Origin: Streptomyces sp. ISL-87
GTDB taxonomy: Bacteria; Actinomycetota; Actinomycetes; Streptomycetales; Streptomycetaceae
Reading direction: 5' to 3'
DNA: 64,000 bases
Assembly: GCF_018614095.1 (NCBI RefSeq)
Contig: NZ_JAGGOY010000015.1
Location: 1 to 64,000 of the forward strand
The position numbers and the translations under genes are program-made. Under the pieces are notes generated by a model. The model was not told where the DNA came from and did not search any database. It saw nothing but the letters and a program-made list of their open reading frames with translations. Shown one piece after another: positions 52,061-61,750 of this stretch. Every line of letters begins with the position of its first letter. The stretch's first letter is position 1.

Positions 52061-53792
52061 TGCCGCTCCCCCTGTGTGTGCTGTTGTGGTGGCCGGTGCC
52101 GCCGACGCTGAAGGCGCTGTCGTGCACCGACTGGATGTACACACCGCCCTCGGCGACGTGTACGGCGCGCTGCGCGAACTCCTCGGTGTGCCAGCCCGCT
52201 TCGTGCAGGGTCATCGTGACACCGCCGACGACCCGGTCCTGAATGGTTTTCAGGTACCGGTCGAGGTCCATGAGGTGGAACAGCGATCCTTGGTTCTGCG
52301 AGCCGAGCTCACGCACCGACAGGCGCGGCCCCTCCGGCCGGGCGCCGCCGTGACCGCCGGTGGCGATCCGCCACCAGCTCGCGAAACCCCGGCCCAGCGT
52401 GGCGAGCGAGGCGACGAACGAGCCCGGTGTGTGCCGGACGGCCCAGACCGCCTTCCCGAACCGGTTGTTGTTCAGGTAGCGCTCGGCGTCCGCGTCGGCG
52501 TTGTGGAAGGCGATGCGGGCGGGCAGCAGCACGTGCGGCGCCACCTCCAGCATCATCATCCCGCCCTGCGTGTGGACCCGTACGAAGACGGTGACCACCA
52601 TGTTCTCGTCCCAGCCGCCGACCCGGACGCGCAGGAAGTGCCGACGGCGCTCGCCGCCCTCCTCGATGGCGGCGGCCCGGTGCTCGGCGAACTGCTGCGG
52701 CGCGACCGGTGCGGCGTCCCGGTGCGGCAGCCCGCCGGCCGGCAGGAACACGCACTCGTCGACGACCAGTTCGCGCATCCGGTCCAGTACGGCGGCCTCG
52801 GCCTGCGGGGAGCCGTGCGGCGAGGGCACCCGCAGCCGCTCCAGCAGCGGCACGATGCGCTCCGCGATGTGGGCGTTGGTGACGTGCCTCGGAGTGACGC
52901 CGGGGCCGAGGTCGGCGCGCGGGCGCAGTTCGACGGACAGCTGCCAGGGGCGGTACGGCTCACCGGCCCCGGCGAACGGGTTGTTGATGTCGTACATGAT
53001 CATCGGAGCGTGCTGCTCACTGCGGATGCGTTTGCGGACGCGGGCGAGGCGTACGCCCGGGTGCGCCTCGGCGGGGTCGGCGGACGGGTCCGCGTACCGC
53101 TCCGGGCTGAGGTCGGTGGCGATGGTCCTGGCCACGTGCCCGCGCTGCAGTCCCACGACGGTGACGACACCGGCGAACACGATCGGCGGCCACCAGAGGG
53201 CAAGGGAGGCCCCGGAGTCCTCGAAAGGCCCGCCTCCGAGGGACGACGACGACCCGAACGACTGGCCCCCGAACAGCAGGGCGAGCAACCCACCGGGGCC
53301 GCCGGCGCCGGTCAGCGCCAGCCCGAACAGGAAGAGCACGATGCCGAGCAGGGCCACCCACACGTAGACCCGCAGCAGCACGGAGAGGAAGCGCAGCAGC
53401 GGGATCCCCCGGGCCCGGAGCCAGTCGGCCAGGCTCAGCAGCAGGAACGGGAAGAGCAGCGCGGCGAGGGCCCCGCCGGTGAGCAGGGACCCCACGAACC
53501 AGGCACCGAGTACGCCGGCCGCCCAGCCGAGTTCGACGCGGCGGGCGCGCAGCGCGTGGGCGAGGACGCGTGAGGCGTCGAAGCCGTAGGACGGGGCGAC
53601 GATGCGCTCCTCGTGCACGTACAGCTCGTCGATCACCTGATCGCGGTACTCGGCGTCGAGATATGTGCCCGCGCACAGGAACCGCCCGGCCTCGCTGACG
53701 GAAGGATGCACCGGGGGGCGGCCGTCACGCGGGCCGTTCCCACCACCACCGCCGGCGGCGGCGGGCTGATGGGGAATCGGGATCTCGGTCAC
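52050..53792 (-). CDS. Membrane protein with C-terminal amyloid-like motif (first gene of cassette)
   Basis: Protein of 580 residues, unrecognised. An N-terminal soluble part (FLCAGTYLDAEYRDQVIDELY) precedes four or so helices between about 85 and 215 (GWAAGVLGAWFVGSLLTGGA and VYVWVALLGIVLFLFGLAL). The large C-terminal cytoplasmic part (about 230-540) has APMIMYDINNPFAGAGEPYRPWQL, VVDECVFLPAGGLPHRDAA and VTVFVRVHTQGGMMMLEVAP. It ends AEGGVYIQ, then the 20-residue motif VHDSAFSVGGTGHHNSTHRG and SGSGR. The same motif opens the next protein. A terminator separates it from mdh. Confidence 0.8.
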   Translation of the reverse strand: MTEIPIPHQPAAAGGGGGNGPRDGRPPVHPSVSEAGRFLCAGTYLDAEYRDQVIDELYVHEERIVAPSYGFDASRVLAHALRARRVELGWAAGVLGAWFVGSLLTGGALAALLFPFLLLSLADWLRARGIPLLRFLSVLLRVYVWVALLGIVLFLFGLALTGAGGPGGLLALLFGGQSFGSSSSLGGGPFEDSGASLALWWPPIVFAGVVTVVGLQRGHVARTIATDLSPERYADPSADPAEAHPGVRLARVRKRIRSEQHAPMIMYDINNPFAGAGEPYRPWQLSVELRPRADLGPGVTPRHVTNAHIAERIVPLLERLRVPSPHGSPQAEAAVLDRMRELVVDECVFLPAGGLPHRDAAPVAPQQFAEHRAAAIEEGGERRRHFLRVRVGGWDENMVVTVFVRVHTQGGMMMLEVAPHVLLPARIAFHNADADAERYLNNNRFGKAVWAVRHTPGSFVASLATLGRGFASWWRIATGGHGGARPEGPRLSVRELGSQNQGSLFHLMDLDRYLKTIQDRVVGGVTMTLHEAGWHTEEFAQRAVHVAEGGVYIQSVHDSAFSVGGTGHHNSTHRGSGSGR

Positions 53793-53842
53793 CGACCGAC
53801 CTTAGATTTCCCTTACAGGATGCGACAGTCGAAAACACGCCA

Positions 53843-53874
53843 AAGCGCCCCGGCCGGGTTTGGCCGGGGCGCTT
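53843..53874 (-). terminator. mdh terminator
   Basis: Perfect 13-bp stem AAGCGCCCCGGCC (53843-53855) / GGCCGGGGCGCTT (53862-53874) with loop GGGTTT, about 55 bases past the mdh stop. Just upstream of it (53892-53921) CCAGTCGG-type 9-bp repeats occur three times. Confidence 0.9.
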
Positions 53875-53927
53875 GGATGTTTCGGGTGATCAGACCAGCC
53901 AGTCGGCCAGTCGGCCAGTCGGATCGG

Positions 53928-55010
<1,083 letters not shown>

Positions 55011-55192
55011 TCAGGCTATCCGACCTTGGAGCGGCCCAATCCCCCGGTCCCTGTGGTGCGTGGCACACGGACCGGGACTTCGAAGGCGTGCGGGGGGATT
55101 TCACCCTTGATTTTCGACCGTCCGGGTGGTGGGCCGGGTGGTCGTACGGGTGGCGGTACGAGGGCCGGCCCGAGGGGCGGTGCGGGTGCTGA

Positions 55193-56005
55193 TCACCGGA
55201 CGGTGAAGCGGACCGCTTCCGTCAGGAACGGGATGGTCAGCCACGGCTTGGGTTCGATGACCAGCGCGAGCAGCGTGATCGCCACGCCCAGCAGCCCGTA
55301 CGTGACCATGTCCGTGAATCGGGAGCGCACCGCGAGCATCCCCACCGAGGGCAGTACGCGCCGCAGTACGGCGGCCGCCATCAGCGCGACCCCGATCACG
55401 AGGCAGCCCACGCGGGGGTGCCCCACCGCGGTGGACAGCAGCCCGGCCGCGGTCGCCGCGAGGACGGCGAGCATGGGCCACTGACGGGCCGGCGCGGGCG
55501 CGGCGCTGGGCGCGGCGCGCCCACCGCCCTCGGGGCGGGCGGTGTCTTGGGTGACGGACGGGAAACGGCGGGATTTCCGGGCTCCGGGCTCGGACTCGGG
55601 CTCCGATTCCGGCTCCGGCTCCTGCTTCGGCTCCGATTCCGGCTTCGGCCCCGATTCCGGCTCCGGCCCCGATTCCCGCTTCGGCTCCGATACCGGCTTC
55701 GGCCCCGATTCTCGCCTCGGCTCCGATACCGGCTTCGGATCCGATACCGGGTTCGGCTCCGATACCGGGTTCGGCTCCGATACCGGCCTCGGCTCCGATA
55801 CCGGCTTCGGATCCGGATCCGGCTCGGGCGCCCCGGGCGCCGGGGCCGCGTCGGCGGTCGTGGCGGCCTTCGCCGCTTCGGGCGCCCCGAGCGCCTCGGC
55901 TGTCGCGGCCGCGGGGGCCGTCGTGGCCGTCGTGGCCGTCCCGGCGGGCGCGGCCGCCTCGGCCGCCTTCCCGGACACCTGGTCGCGTTCGCGCTCAGCC
56001 CGCAC
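55193..56005 (-). CDS. DUF3017 membrane protein with repetitive Pro/Glu/Ser arm
   Basis: Protein of 270 residues. The C-terminal about 90 residues form DUF3017 with three hydrophobic helices ([49 protein letters not shown]). Before it lies an acidic, low-complexity arm of about 150 residues built from PVSEPx repeats, as long as the rest of the protein. The family regularly follows folD in Streptomyces; its function is unknown. GTG 56005 lies within the last codons of folD (11-base overlap), so translation is coupled. Confidence 0.85.
   Translation of the reverse strand: MRAERERDQVSGKAAEAAAPAGTATTATTAPAAATAEALGAPEAAKAATTADAAPAPGAPEPDPDPKPVSEPRPVSEPNPVSEPNPVSDPKPVSEPRRESGPKPVSEPKRESGPEPESGPKPESEPKQEPEPESEPESEPGARKSRRFPSVTQDTARPEGGGRAAPSAAPAPARQWPMLAVLAATAAGLLSTAVGHPRVGCLVIGVALMAAAVLRRVLPSVGMLAVRSRFTDMVTYGLLGVAITLLALVIEPKPWLTIPFLTEAVRFTVR
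55683..55808 (-). repeat. 18-bp in-frame minisatellite inside DUF3017
   Basis: Seven tandem 18-bp units (GGCTCCGATACCGGCTTC and variants on plus) encode the hexapeptide P-V-S-E-P-x, with more diverged 12- and 18-bp units between about 55590 and 55682. Related units differ by block shifts, suggesting recent slippage. Confidence 0.92.
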
Positions 56006-56858
56006 TGGTCGTCGTCCGTTCCGCCGCCTCGACGACATTGACGAGCAGCTGGGCACGGGTCATCGGGCCGACACCGCCCGGGTTCGGGGAGATCCAGGCG
56101 GCCACCTCGGCCACGCCCGGGTGAACATCGCCGACGATCTTGCCGTCCTCGTCGCGGCTCACGCCTACGTCGAGCACGGCCGCGCCCGGCTTCACGTCCT
56201 CCGGCTTGACCAGGTGCGGGACACCGGCCGCGGCGACGATGATGTCCGCCTGGCGCAGCAGCCCGGAGAGGTCGCGCGTACCGGTGTGGCACAGCGTCAC
56301 CGTGGCGTTCTCGGACTTGCGGGTCAGCAGCAGGCCGATGGAGCGCCCGACGGTGATCCCGCGGCCGAGGACGACGACGTGCGCGCCGTTGATCTCGACG
56401 CCGTGGTGGCGGAGCAGTTCGACGATCCCGTACGGGGTGCAGGGCAGCGGGCCCGGCTCGTTCAGCACCAGCCGGCCCAGCGACATCGGGTGCAGGCCGT
56501 CGGCGTCCTTCTCCGGGGCCATCAGCTCCAGCACCCGGTTGGTGTCGATGCCCTTGGGGAGCGGGAGTTGGACGATGTAGCCCGTGCACTCCGGGTTCTC
56601 GTTGAGTTCCCGCACGACCGCCTCGATGTCCTCCTGGGAGGCCGTCGCGGGCAGTTCGCGCTGGATGGAGGCGATGCCGACCTCCGCGCAGTCCTTGTGC
56701 TTGCCGTTGACGTACCAGCGGCTGCCCGGATCGTCGCCGACCAGCAGGGTGCCGAGGCCGGGGGTGATGCCCCGGGCCTTGAGCGCTGCCACTCGGGCGG
56801 TCAGTTCGGACTTGATCGCGGCTGCCGTGGCCTTGCCATCGAGAATCTGGGCGGTCAT
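55995..56858 (-). CDS. folD: Methylenetetrahydrofolate dehydrogenase / cyclohydrolase
   Basis: Bifunctional cytosolic enzyme oxidising 5,10-methylene-THF to 10-formyl-THF; 287 residues. Conserved elements: [14 protein letters not shown] with the catalytic Lys, [43 protein letters not shown] (dinucleotide site), [13 protein letters not shown] and [16 protein letters not shown]. It supplies the formyl donor used by purN and purH a few genes away. ATG 56858 follows GGGAGGATGGGG. Unlike glyA its leader has no full ZTP riboswitch. Confidence 0.97.
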   Translation of the reverse strand: MTAQILDGKATAAAIKSELTARVAALKARGITPGLGTLLVGDDPGSRWYVNGKHKDCAEVGIASIQRELPATASQEDIEAVVRELNENPECTGYIVQLPLPKGIDTNRVLELMAPEKDADGLHPMSLGRLVLNEPGPLPCTPYGIVELLRHHGVEINGAHVVVLGRGITVGRSIGLLLTRKSENATVTLCHTGTRDLSGLLRQADIIVAAAGVPHLVKPEDVKPGAAVLDVGVSRDEDGKIVGDVHPGVAEVAAWISPNPGGVGPMTRAQLLVNVVEAAERTTTSAG

Positions 56859-57157
56859 GACCCCATCCTCCCGGATGGAGTGCCCCCGGTTCCAGTCACG
56901 GGCTGGTGACGCGGTTCGCCAGGCGCTTCGCAACGCGGCTCACCACGAGCTTTGTCACAGGCTTGAACCATTCATTGCACTTGCACAACAAGTGACGAGC
57001 CGATGACGCCATGGCTGGACAAGTCCGGCTCGATCGGAAGACGATGACCGCAAGAGTGCCGCGGGCAGTGCCGGGGGGCGGACCGTAGAACACAGTGTTT
57101 CCTCCGTGCGTGCCGTGCGTCCCCGCACTTCGCGCTTTCACGGAGGAACACCCCAAG

Positions 57158-57808
57158 ATGAGCTTCGGCGACCCGAACAACCCGTACGGGCAGCAGCAGG
57201 GCCAGCCCGGCTACGGCTACCCGCAGCAGGCCCCCCAGGGCGTCCCGCCGCAGGGCGGCTACGCCTACCCGCAGCAGCAGGCCCCGCAGGGCTACCCGGC
57301 GTACCCCGGCGGCCCCGGCGGCTTCCCGGGCGCCCAGATGCCCATGCCCGGCGGTGTCTCGGCCGCGCGCGTCATCCTCTTCATCCTCGGCTCCCTCCAG
57401 GCCCTGGGAGGTGTGGGGCTCGTCATCATGGGAGCGTTCTTCGCCTCGATATTCGCCGACTCCTCCAGCTCCACGGCCAGTGACGCGGGCGCGCTCGCGG
57501 GCGGCGCGTTCGTCGTCCTCGGCATCGTCATGCTCGCCTTCGCGCTGTGGCCGATCCTGACCGCCGCCAAGCTGGGCAAGGGCCGCGGCGGCGTCCGCGT
57601 CTCCGGCATCATCTTCGGCTCGCTCCAGGCCCTCTTCGCCGGAATCAGCCTGCTCGCCAACCTGGCGGCATCCAGCAGCGACCAGGCGCCCCCCGCCGTC
57701 GTGATCTCCCTGATCTTCACGGCGATCTCCCTGGCCCTGGGCATCTGGATCATCGTCGGCCTGGCCAACTCGGCCGCCGGCGCCTACTTCCGGCGCCCGC
57801 AGTACTAG
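57158..57808 (+). CDS. Proline/glycine-rich membrane protein
   Basis: Protein of 216 residues. Residues 1-65 are a Pro/Gln/Gly/Tyr-rich arm (PYGQQQGQPGYGYPQQAP) and four membrane helices follow (ARVILFILGSLQALGGVGLV, GAFVVLGIVMLAFALWPIL, GIIFGSLQALFAGISLLANL, VVISLIFTAISLALGIWIIV). The repeat of the SLQAL segment between helices 1 and 3 suggests an internal duplication. The architecture is common in Streptomyces (DUF4064-like) and has no known role. GGAGGA lies 11 bases before the ATG. A very strong bidirectional terminator follows. Confidence 0.87.
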   Translation: MSFGDPNNPYGQQQGQPGYGYPQQAPQGVPPQGGYAYPQQQAPQGYPAYPGGPGGFPGAQMPMPGGVSAARVILFILGSLQALGGVGLVIMGAFFASIFADSSSSTASDAGALAGGAFVVLGIVMLAFALWPILTAAKLGKGRGGVRVSGIIFGSLQALFAGISLLANLAASSSDQAPPAVVISLIFTAISLALGIWIIVGLANSAAGAYFRRPQY

Positions 57809-57863
57809 TACTGGCCTGCCAGGTACTGCCTTGCCAGTACTGGCCTGCCAGTACTGCCTCACA

Positions 57864-57913
57864 TACGGCGAAGGCCGCGACCCGCAGCAGTGCGGGACGC
57901 GGCCTTCGCCGTA
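57864..57913. terminator. Bidirectional terminator between convergent genes
   Basis: A perfect 16-bp stem, TACGGCGAAGGCCGCG (57864-57879) / CGCGGCCTTCGCCGTA (57898-57913), encloses an 18-base loop that holds a second stem CCGCA/TGCGG. It lies between the rightward membrane gene and the leftward purH. Before it (57806-57856) are imperfect copies of AGTACTGGCCTGCC. Confidence 0.93.
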
Positions 57914-57938
57914 GCGTGGGGGCGCCGGGGCGCCTGGC

Positions 57939-59534
57939 TCAGTGGAAGAAGTGCCGGGTCCCGGTGAAGTACATGGTCACGCCGGCCGCCTTCGCCGCCT
58001 CGACGACCTGCTCGTCACGGACCGAACCGCCCGGCTGGACGACGGCCTTGATGCCCGCGGCGGTGAGGATCTCCAGCCCGTCGGGGAAGGGGAAGAAGGC
58101 GTCGGACGCGGCGTACGAGCCCTGCGCGCGCTCGGCGCCCGCCCGCTCGACGGCGAGCTTCGCCGAGTCGACGCGGTTGACCTGGCCCATGCCGACGCCA
58201 ACCGAGGCCCCGTCCTTGGCGAGCAGGATCGCGTTGGACTTGACGGCCCGGCAGGCCTTCCACGCGAAGGCGAGCTCGGCGAGCTCCTCGGCGGAGAGGG
58301 CGTCGCCGGTGGCGAGGGTCCAGTTCTTCGGGTCGTCGCCCTCGGCCTGGCCCCCTCCCTTTCCAAACGTATCGCTCTGCTGGAGCAGCACGCCGCCCGA
58401 GATCGGCTTGAGGTCGCCCGGCTGGTGCGGGTGCCCGTCCACCTTCAGGACGCGGATGTTCTTCTTCTTCGCGAGGACCTCGACCGCGCCGTCCTCGTAC
58501 GCCGGGGCGGCGATGACCTCGGTGAAGATCTCCGCGACCTGCTCGGCGAGCTCGACGGTCACCGGGCGGTTGACGGCGATGACGCCGCCGAAGGCCGACA
58601 GCGGGTCGCAGGCGTGCGCCTTGCGGTGGGCGGCGGCGACGTCCGCGCCGACCGCGATACCGCACGGGTTGGCGTGCTTGATGATCGCGACGCAGGGCTC
58701 GTCGTGGTCGTAGGCGGCGCGGCGGGCGGCCTCGGTGTCCACGTAGTTGTTGAAGGACATCTCCTTGCCGTGCAGCTGCTCGGCGTTGGCGAGCCCGCCC
58801 GGCTGCCCGTCGGTGTAGAGCGCCGCGGCCTGGTGCGGGTTCTCGCCGTAGCGGAGGGTGGACTTGCGGTCCCATGCGCCGGCCAGGAACTCGGGCAGCA
58901 CGGCCTCCGGCTCCGGGGCGTACGCGTTCGTGAACCAGGAGGCCACGGCCACGTCGTACGCGGCGGTGTGCTGGAAGGCCTCGGCCGCGAGCCGCTTGCG
59001 CGCGGTGAGGTCGAAGCCGCCGCCCTGGGCCGCCGCGAGCACGTCGGCGTAACGGGCCGGGCTGGTCACGACCGCCACGGAGGGGTGGTTCTTGGCGGCG
59101 GCGCGGACCATCGACGGGCCGCCGATGTCGATCTGCTCGACGCACTCGTCCGGCGTGGCGCCCGACTCGACGGTCTCGCGGAAGGGGTAGAGGTTGACGA
59201 TCACCAGGTCGAAGGGCTCGACACCCAGCTCGGCGAGCTGGCGCCGGTGGTCCTCCAGGCGCAGGTCGGCGAGGATGCCGGCGTGCACGCGCGGGTGCAG
59301 GGTCTTGACCCGGCCGTCCAGGCACTCGGGGAAGCCGGTGAGCTCCTCGACCTTGGTGACGGGCACACCCGCCGCGGCGATCTTGGAGGCGGTGGAGCCG
59401 GTGGAGACGAGAGCGACACCCGCCTCGTGCAGGCCGCGGGCCAGCTCTTCCAGTCCCGTCTTGTCGTAGACACTGACGAGCGCACGCCGAATCGGCCGCT
59501 GCGACGTGCTGTTGTTGCTCTCTACGGCGGTCAC
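57939..59534 (-). CDS. purH: Bifunctional AICAR formyltransferase / IMP cyclohydrolase
   Basis: Final two steps of purine synthesis, AICAR to FAICAR to IMP, using 10-formyl-THF; 531 residues. The N-terminal IMP cyclohydrolase (about 1-200) starts [20 protein letters not shown] and has [19 protein letters not shown] and [10 protein letters not shown]. The C-terminal transformylase has [13 protein letters not shown], the catalytic [11 protein letters not shown] and [14 protein letters not shown] near the end. The start overlaps the purN stop by four bases. ZMP, its substrate, is also the ligand of the riboswitch class upstream of glyA. Confidence 0.98.
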   Translation of the reverse strand: MTAVESNNSTSQRPIRRALVSVYDKTGLEELARGLHEAGVALVSTGSTASKIAAAGVPVTKVEELTGFPECLDGRVKTLHPRVHAGILADLRLEDHRRQLAELGVEPFDLVIVNLYPFRETVESGATPDECVEQIDIGGPSMVRAAAKNHPSVAVVTSPARYADVLAAAQGGGFDLTARKRLAAEAFQHTAAYDVAVASWFTNAYAPEPEAVLPEFLAGAWDRKSTLRYGENPHQAAALYTDGQPGGLANAEQLHGKEMSFNNYVDTEAARRAAYDHDEPCVAIIKHANPCGIAVGADVAAAHRKAHACDPLSAFGGVIAVNRPVTVELAEQVAEIFTEVIAAPAYEDGAVEVLAKKKNIRVLKVDGHPHQPGDLKPISGGVLLQQSDTFGKGGGQAEGDDPKNWTLATGDALSAEELAELAFAWKACRAVKSNAILLAKDGASVGVGMGQVNRVDSAKLAVERAGAERAQGSYAASDAFFPFPDGLEILTAAGIKAVVQPGGSVRDEQVVEAAKAAGVTMYFTGTRHFFH

Positions 59535-60154
59535 TGGATTGTTACCTTTCGTCCCTCAATGCGGTAGCCGTGCCGGGCCAGGCGCCCCACGACGTCGACG
59601 AGCAGCGTGCGCTCGACTTCCTTGATGCGCTCATGGAGAGCGGCTTCGTCTTCCTCGTCCCGGATCTCGACCACACCCTGGGCGATGATCGGACCGGTGT
59701 CCACGCCGCTATCCACGAAGTGGACGGTGCAGCCGGTGACCTTCGCCCCGTAGGCGAGCGCGTCCCGCACGCCGTGCGCCCCGGGGAAGGCGGGGAGGAG
59801 GGCGGGATGGGTGTTGATGAACCGGCCGCCGAAGCGGTCGATGAAGGCCTTGCCCACGATCTTCATGAACCCGGCCGAGACGACGAGGTCCGGCGCGTGG
59901 GCGGCGGTCGCCTCGGTGAGGGCGGCGTCCCACTCCTCGCGGCTCCCGTACGCCTTGACGGGACACACGAAGGTGGGGATCCCGGCCTTCTCGGCACGCT
60001 CCAGGCCGACGATGTTCTCGCGGTCGGCCCCCACGGCGACGACTTCGGCACCGAAGCCTTCGGGCCCGCCGGGGGCGCTGTCAATGGCATCGAGCAGGGC
60101 CTGGAGGTTTGTGCCGGAACCGGAGACCAGCACGACCAGGCGGGAGGCGGCCAT
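59531..60154 (-). CDS. purN: Phosphoribosylglycinamide formyltransferase
   Basis: Transfers the formyl group from 10-formyl-THF to GAR in purine synthesis; 207 residues. [21 protein letters not shown] forms the phosphate site, [15 protein letters not shown] lies mid-protein, and the catalytic segment reads [21 protein letters not shown] with Asn, His and later D in [14 protein letters not shown]. It begins the purN-purH operon. ATG 60154 was chosen, with AAAGGG about eight bases upstream. A short CCAGC/GCTGG palindrome lies in the leader. Confidence 0.97.
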   Translation of the reverse strand: MAASRLVVLVSGSGTNLQALLDAIDSAPGGPEGFGAEVVAVGADRENIVGLERAEKAGIPTFVCPVKAYGSREEWDAALTEATAAHAPDLVVSAGFMKIVGKAFIDRFGGRFINTHPALLPAFPGAHGVRDALAYGAKVTGCTVHFVDSGVDTGPIIAQGVVEIRDEEDEAALHERIKEVERTLLVDVVGRLARHGYRIEGRKVTIQ

Positions 60155-60182
60155 GGGAGGCCCTTTCTCGCGCGGGGGTACC

Positions 60183-60200
60183 TCCCAGCAGAAGCTGGGA
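60183..60200. repeat. Palindrome in the purN leader
   Basis: TCCCAGC (60183-60189), AGAA, GCTGGGA (60194-60200): a small REP-like hairpin just before purN, related to the one at 23798-23817. No ZTP riboswitch pattern is seen in this 270-base leader region. Confidence 0.55.
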
Positions 60201-60424
60201 CTTGTGGGACGAGACTTGTGTGATCGTACGAAACTCCGGGACACCGATATACGGGGGACCATACGAAGCCACCGACCGCCAGCAACGATACCGGCTTCCC
60301 GGACGGCCCCCGAGGGACGGGGGGACGGCCGAGGGGTAGCGTCTGGCCTACAAGCCGCAAACGGTGCGGCGCGACACGCCGCGCCGCACGCCTCGTCCAC
60401 GACACAGGGGAAGTAACGCACTCG

Positions 60425-61006
60425 ATGCCGGACCGCCGTCAGCCCGACTCCTCGACCGACGACAACCCCTTCGCGGCTCCCCCTGAGGGCCGGCCCGACC
60501 AGCCGTGGCAGCCGCGCGGTGGCGGCGCCGGCGGGCCGGGCGGCGACCCCGACGCGGACCCGGGCGGCTCCGGCGGCCCCGCTCGCTGGGACCCGACGGA
60601 CCCGGTCCAGCGGCGTGCGCGGTATGCGCTGCTGGCCGGCATGTGGGGCTTCTTCTTCGGGATCTTCGGGATCCCGTCGATGGGGCTCCTGCTGGGTGCG
60701 CTCGCGATGTACTGGGGCATCAGCGGCCTCCGCGGCAAGCCGGCCGCCCCCTCGCTCGACGTCCCCGCCGCCACGTCCACCGCCCTGACGGGACCCGCCG
60801 CCCGCGCACAGCGCACGGCGGCGATCAGCGGACTGGTGACGGCCTCCCTGGCGCTGCTGCTGGCCGCGACGTCGTACGGGCTGCAGCTGGCCTACAAGGA
60901 CTTCTACGTCTGCCGCGACGACGCCCTCACGCAGACGGCGGAACTCCAGTGCAACACGCTGCTGCCGGACAATGTCGTGGGCGACATCCTGAAGGTCCAG
61001 AAGTAA
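60425..61006 (+). CDS. DUF4190-like small membrane protein
   Basis: Protein of 193 residues. A Pro/Gly/Asp-rich cytoplasmic arm of about 60 residues precedes three hydrophobic segments (ALLAGMWGFFFGIFGIPSMGL with LLLGALAMYWGISGL, and ISGLVTASLALLLAATSYGL). The C-terminus (DFYVCRDDALTQTAELQCNTLLP) has two cysteines that may pair outside the cell. I know similar proteins only as uncharacterised streptomycete membrane proteins. It is divergent from purN. Confidence 0.87.
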   Translation: MPDRRQPDSSTDDNPFAAPPEGRPDQPWQPRGGGAGGPGGDPDADPGGSGGPARWDPTDPVQRRARYALLAGMWGFFFGIFGIPSMGLLLGALAMYWGISGLRGKPAAPSLDVPAATSTALTGPAARAQRTAAISGLVTASLALLLAATSYGLQLAYKDFYVCRDDALTQTAELQCNTLLPDNVVGDILKVQK

Positions 61007-61280
61007 CCCGCTGCCCCCGACAGCCCTGGCCTCGCCGTCGGGGGGCGAGGCTTTGGCGCGCGACGCGTGCCCGCGCCGGGGCCGGGGCCGGGGCCGCACT
61101 CGGCCGCCGGCCGTCCCCGCACCACGAACTCCCTCAGCTGCCGCGGGGCGGTGCGTGCGCCTTGCTTGCGGGGTCGGCCTCGGTGACCCGCGCATCGCGG
61201 TCGCCGGCCCCTCGCAACCGGGCCCCGCGGGGCTGTCCCCCACTCGCCATCCACCGTCCGGGCCGGCCCCGGGCCCGTGA

Positions 61281-61330
61281 CTGCCTGCTGCCTGCTGCCT
61301 GCTGCCTGCTGCCTGCTGCCTGCTGCCTGC
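61281..61330. repeat. Heptanucleotide repeat (CTGCCTG)7
   Basis: 50 bases of perfect CTGCCTG tandem units, seven copies, within the 744-base gene-free stretch 61007-61750. The unit length of seven rules out a coding repeat. Confidence 0.95.
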
Positions 61331-61346
61331 GATGGAGGGCGGGGTG

Positions 61347-61742
61347 GTCTCGGGGCGGGGTCCCACGGCCTCCCTGTGCCGTGCCGGCCGGACGACCCCT
61401 CCCGCGAGGGGGGCGGAGCGTCTCGGGGCGGCGTCCACGGCCTCCCTGTGCCGTGGCGACCGGAACAACCCCGCCCGCGATGGGGGCTGGGTCGTCTCGG
61501 GGCAGGGCGCCTCGGGACGGGCGCCGGAGTCGCAGGCCCCGGGGCCGGGCAGGCTCGGCCGGTACCGCCCAGCCGCTGGCCGGTCTCGGGGCGGGGCGCC
61601 TCGGGACGGGCGCCGGAGGCGCAGGCCCCGGGGCCGGGCAGGCTCGGCCGGTACCGCCCAGCCGCTGGCCGGTCTCGGGGCGGGGCGCCTCGGGACGGGC
61701 GCCGGAGGCGCAGGCCCCGGTACCGCCCAGCCGCTGGCCGGC
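61347..61742. repeat. Five-copy long tandem repeat array, units of 73-89 bp
   Basis: Five head-to-tail units each begin GTCTCGGGG, at 61347, 61420, 61494, 61583 and 61672. The first two are about 73 bp, the next two are 89 bp and nearly identical, and the last lost about 19 bp internally. Each 89-bp unit contains GCCGGAGGCGC- and CCGGTACCGCCCAGCCGCTGG-type dyads, so the array would fold strongly as RNA. It ends nine bases before the stop codon of the leftward DUF6350 gene. No open frame is maintained across the units. The rest of 61007-61750 shows no gene. Confidence 0.93.
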
Positions 61743-61750
61743 GCCCCGGC

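Noticed and set aside
56859..57100. ZTP riboswitch upstream of folD
   Set aside because: GTGACTGG and a G-rich run are present near 56900 on the minus strand, but the P1/P2 stems and the 3' CCGCCTGGGC domain are missing.
61007..61750. Long open frames across the repeat array read as a Gly/Arg/Pro-rich protein
   Set aside because: The 7-bp and 73-89-bp units do not keep a frame from copy to copy, and the open frames follow from the lack of A/T stops in GC-rich DNA.
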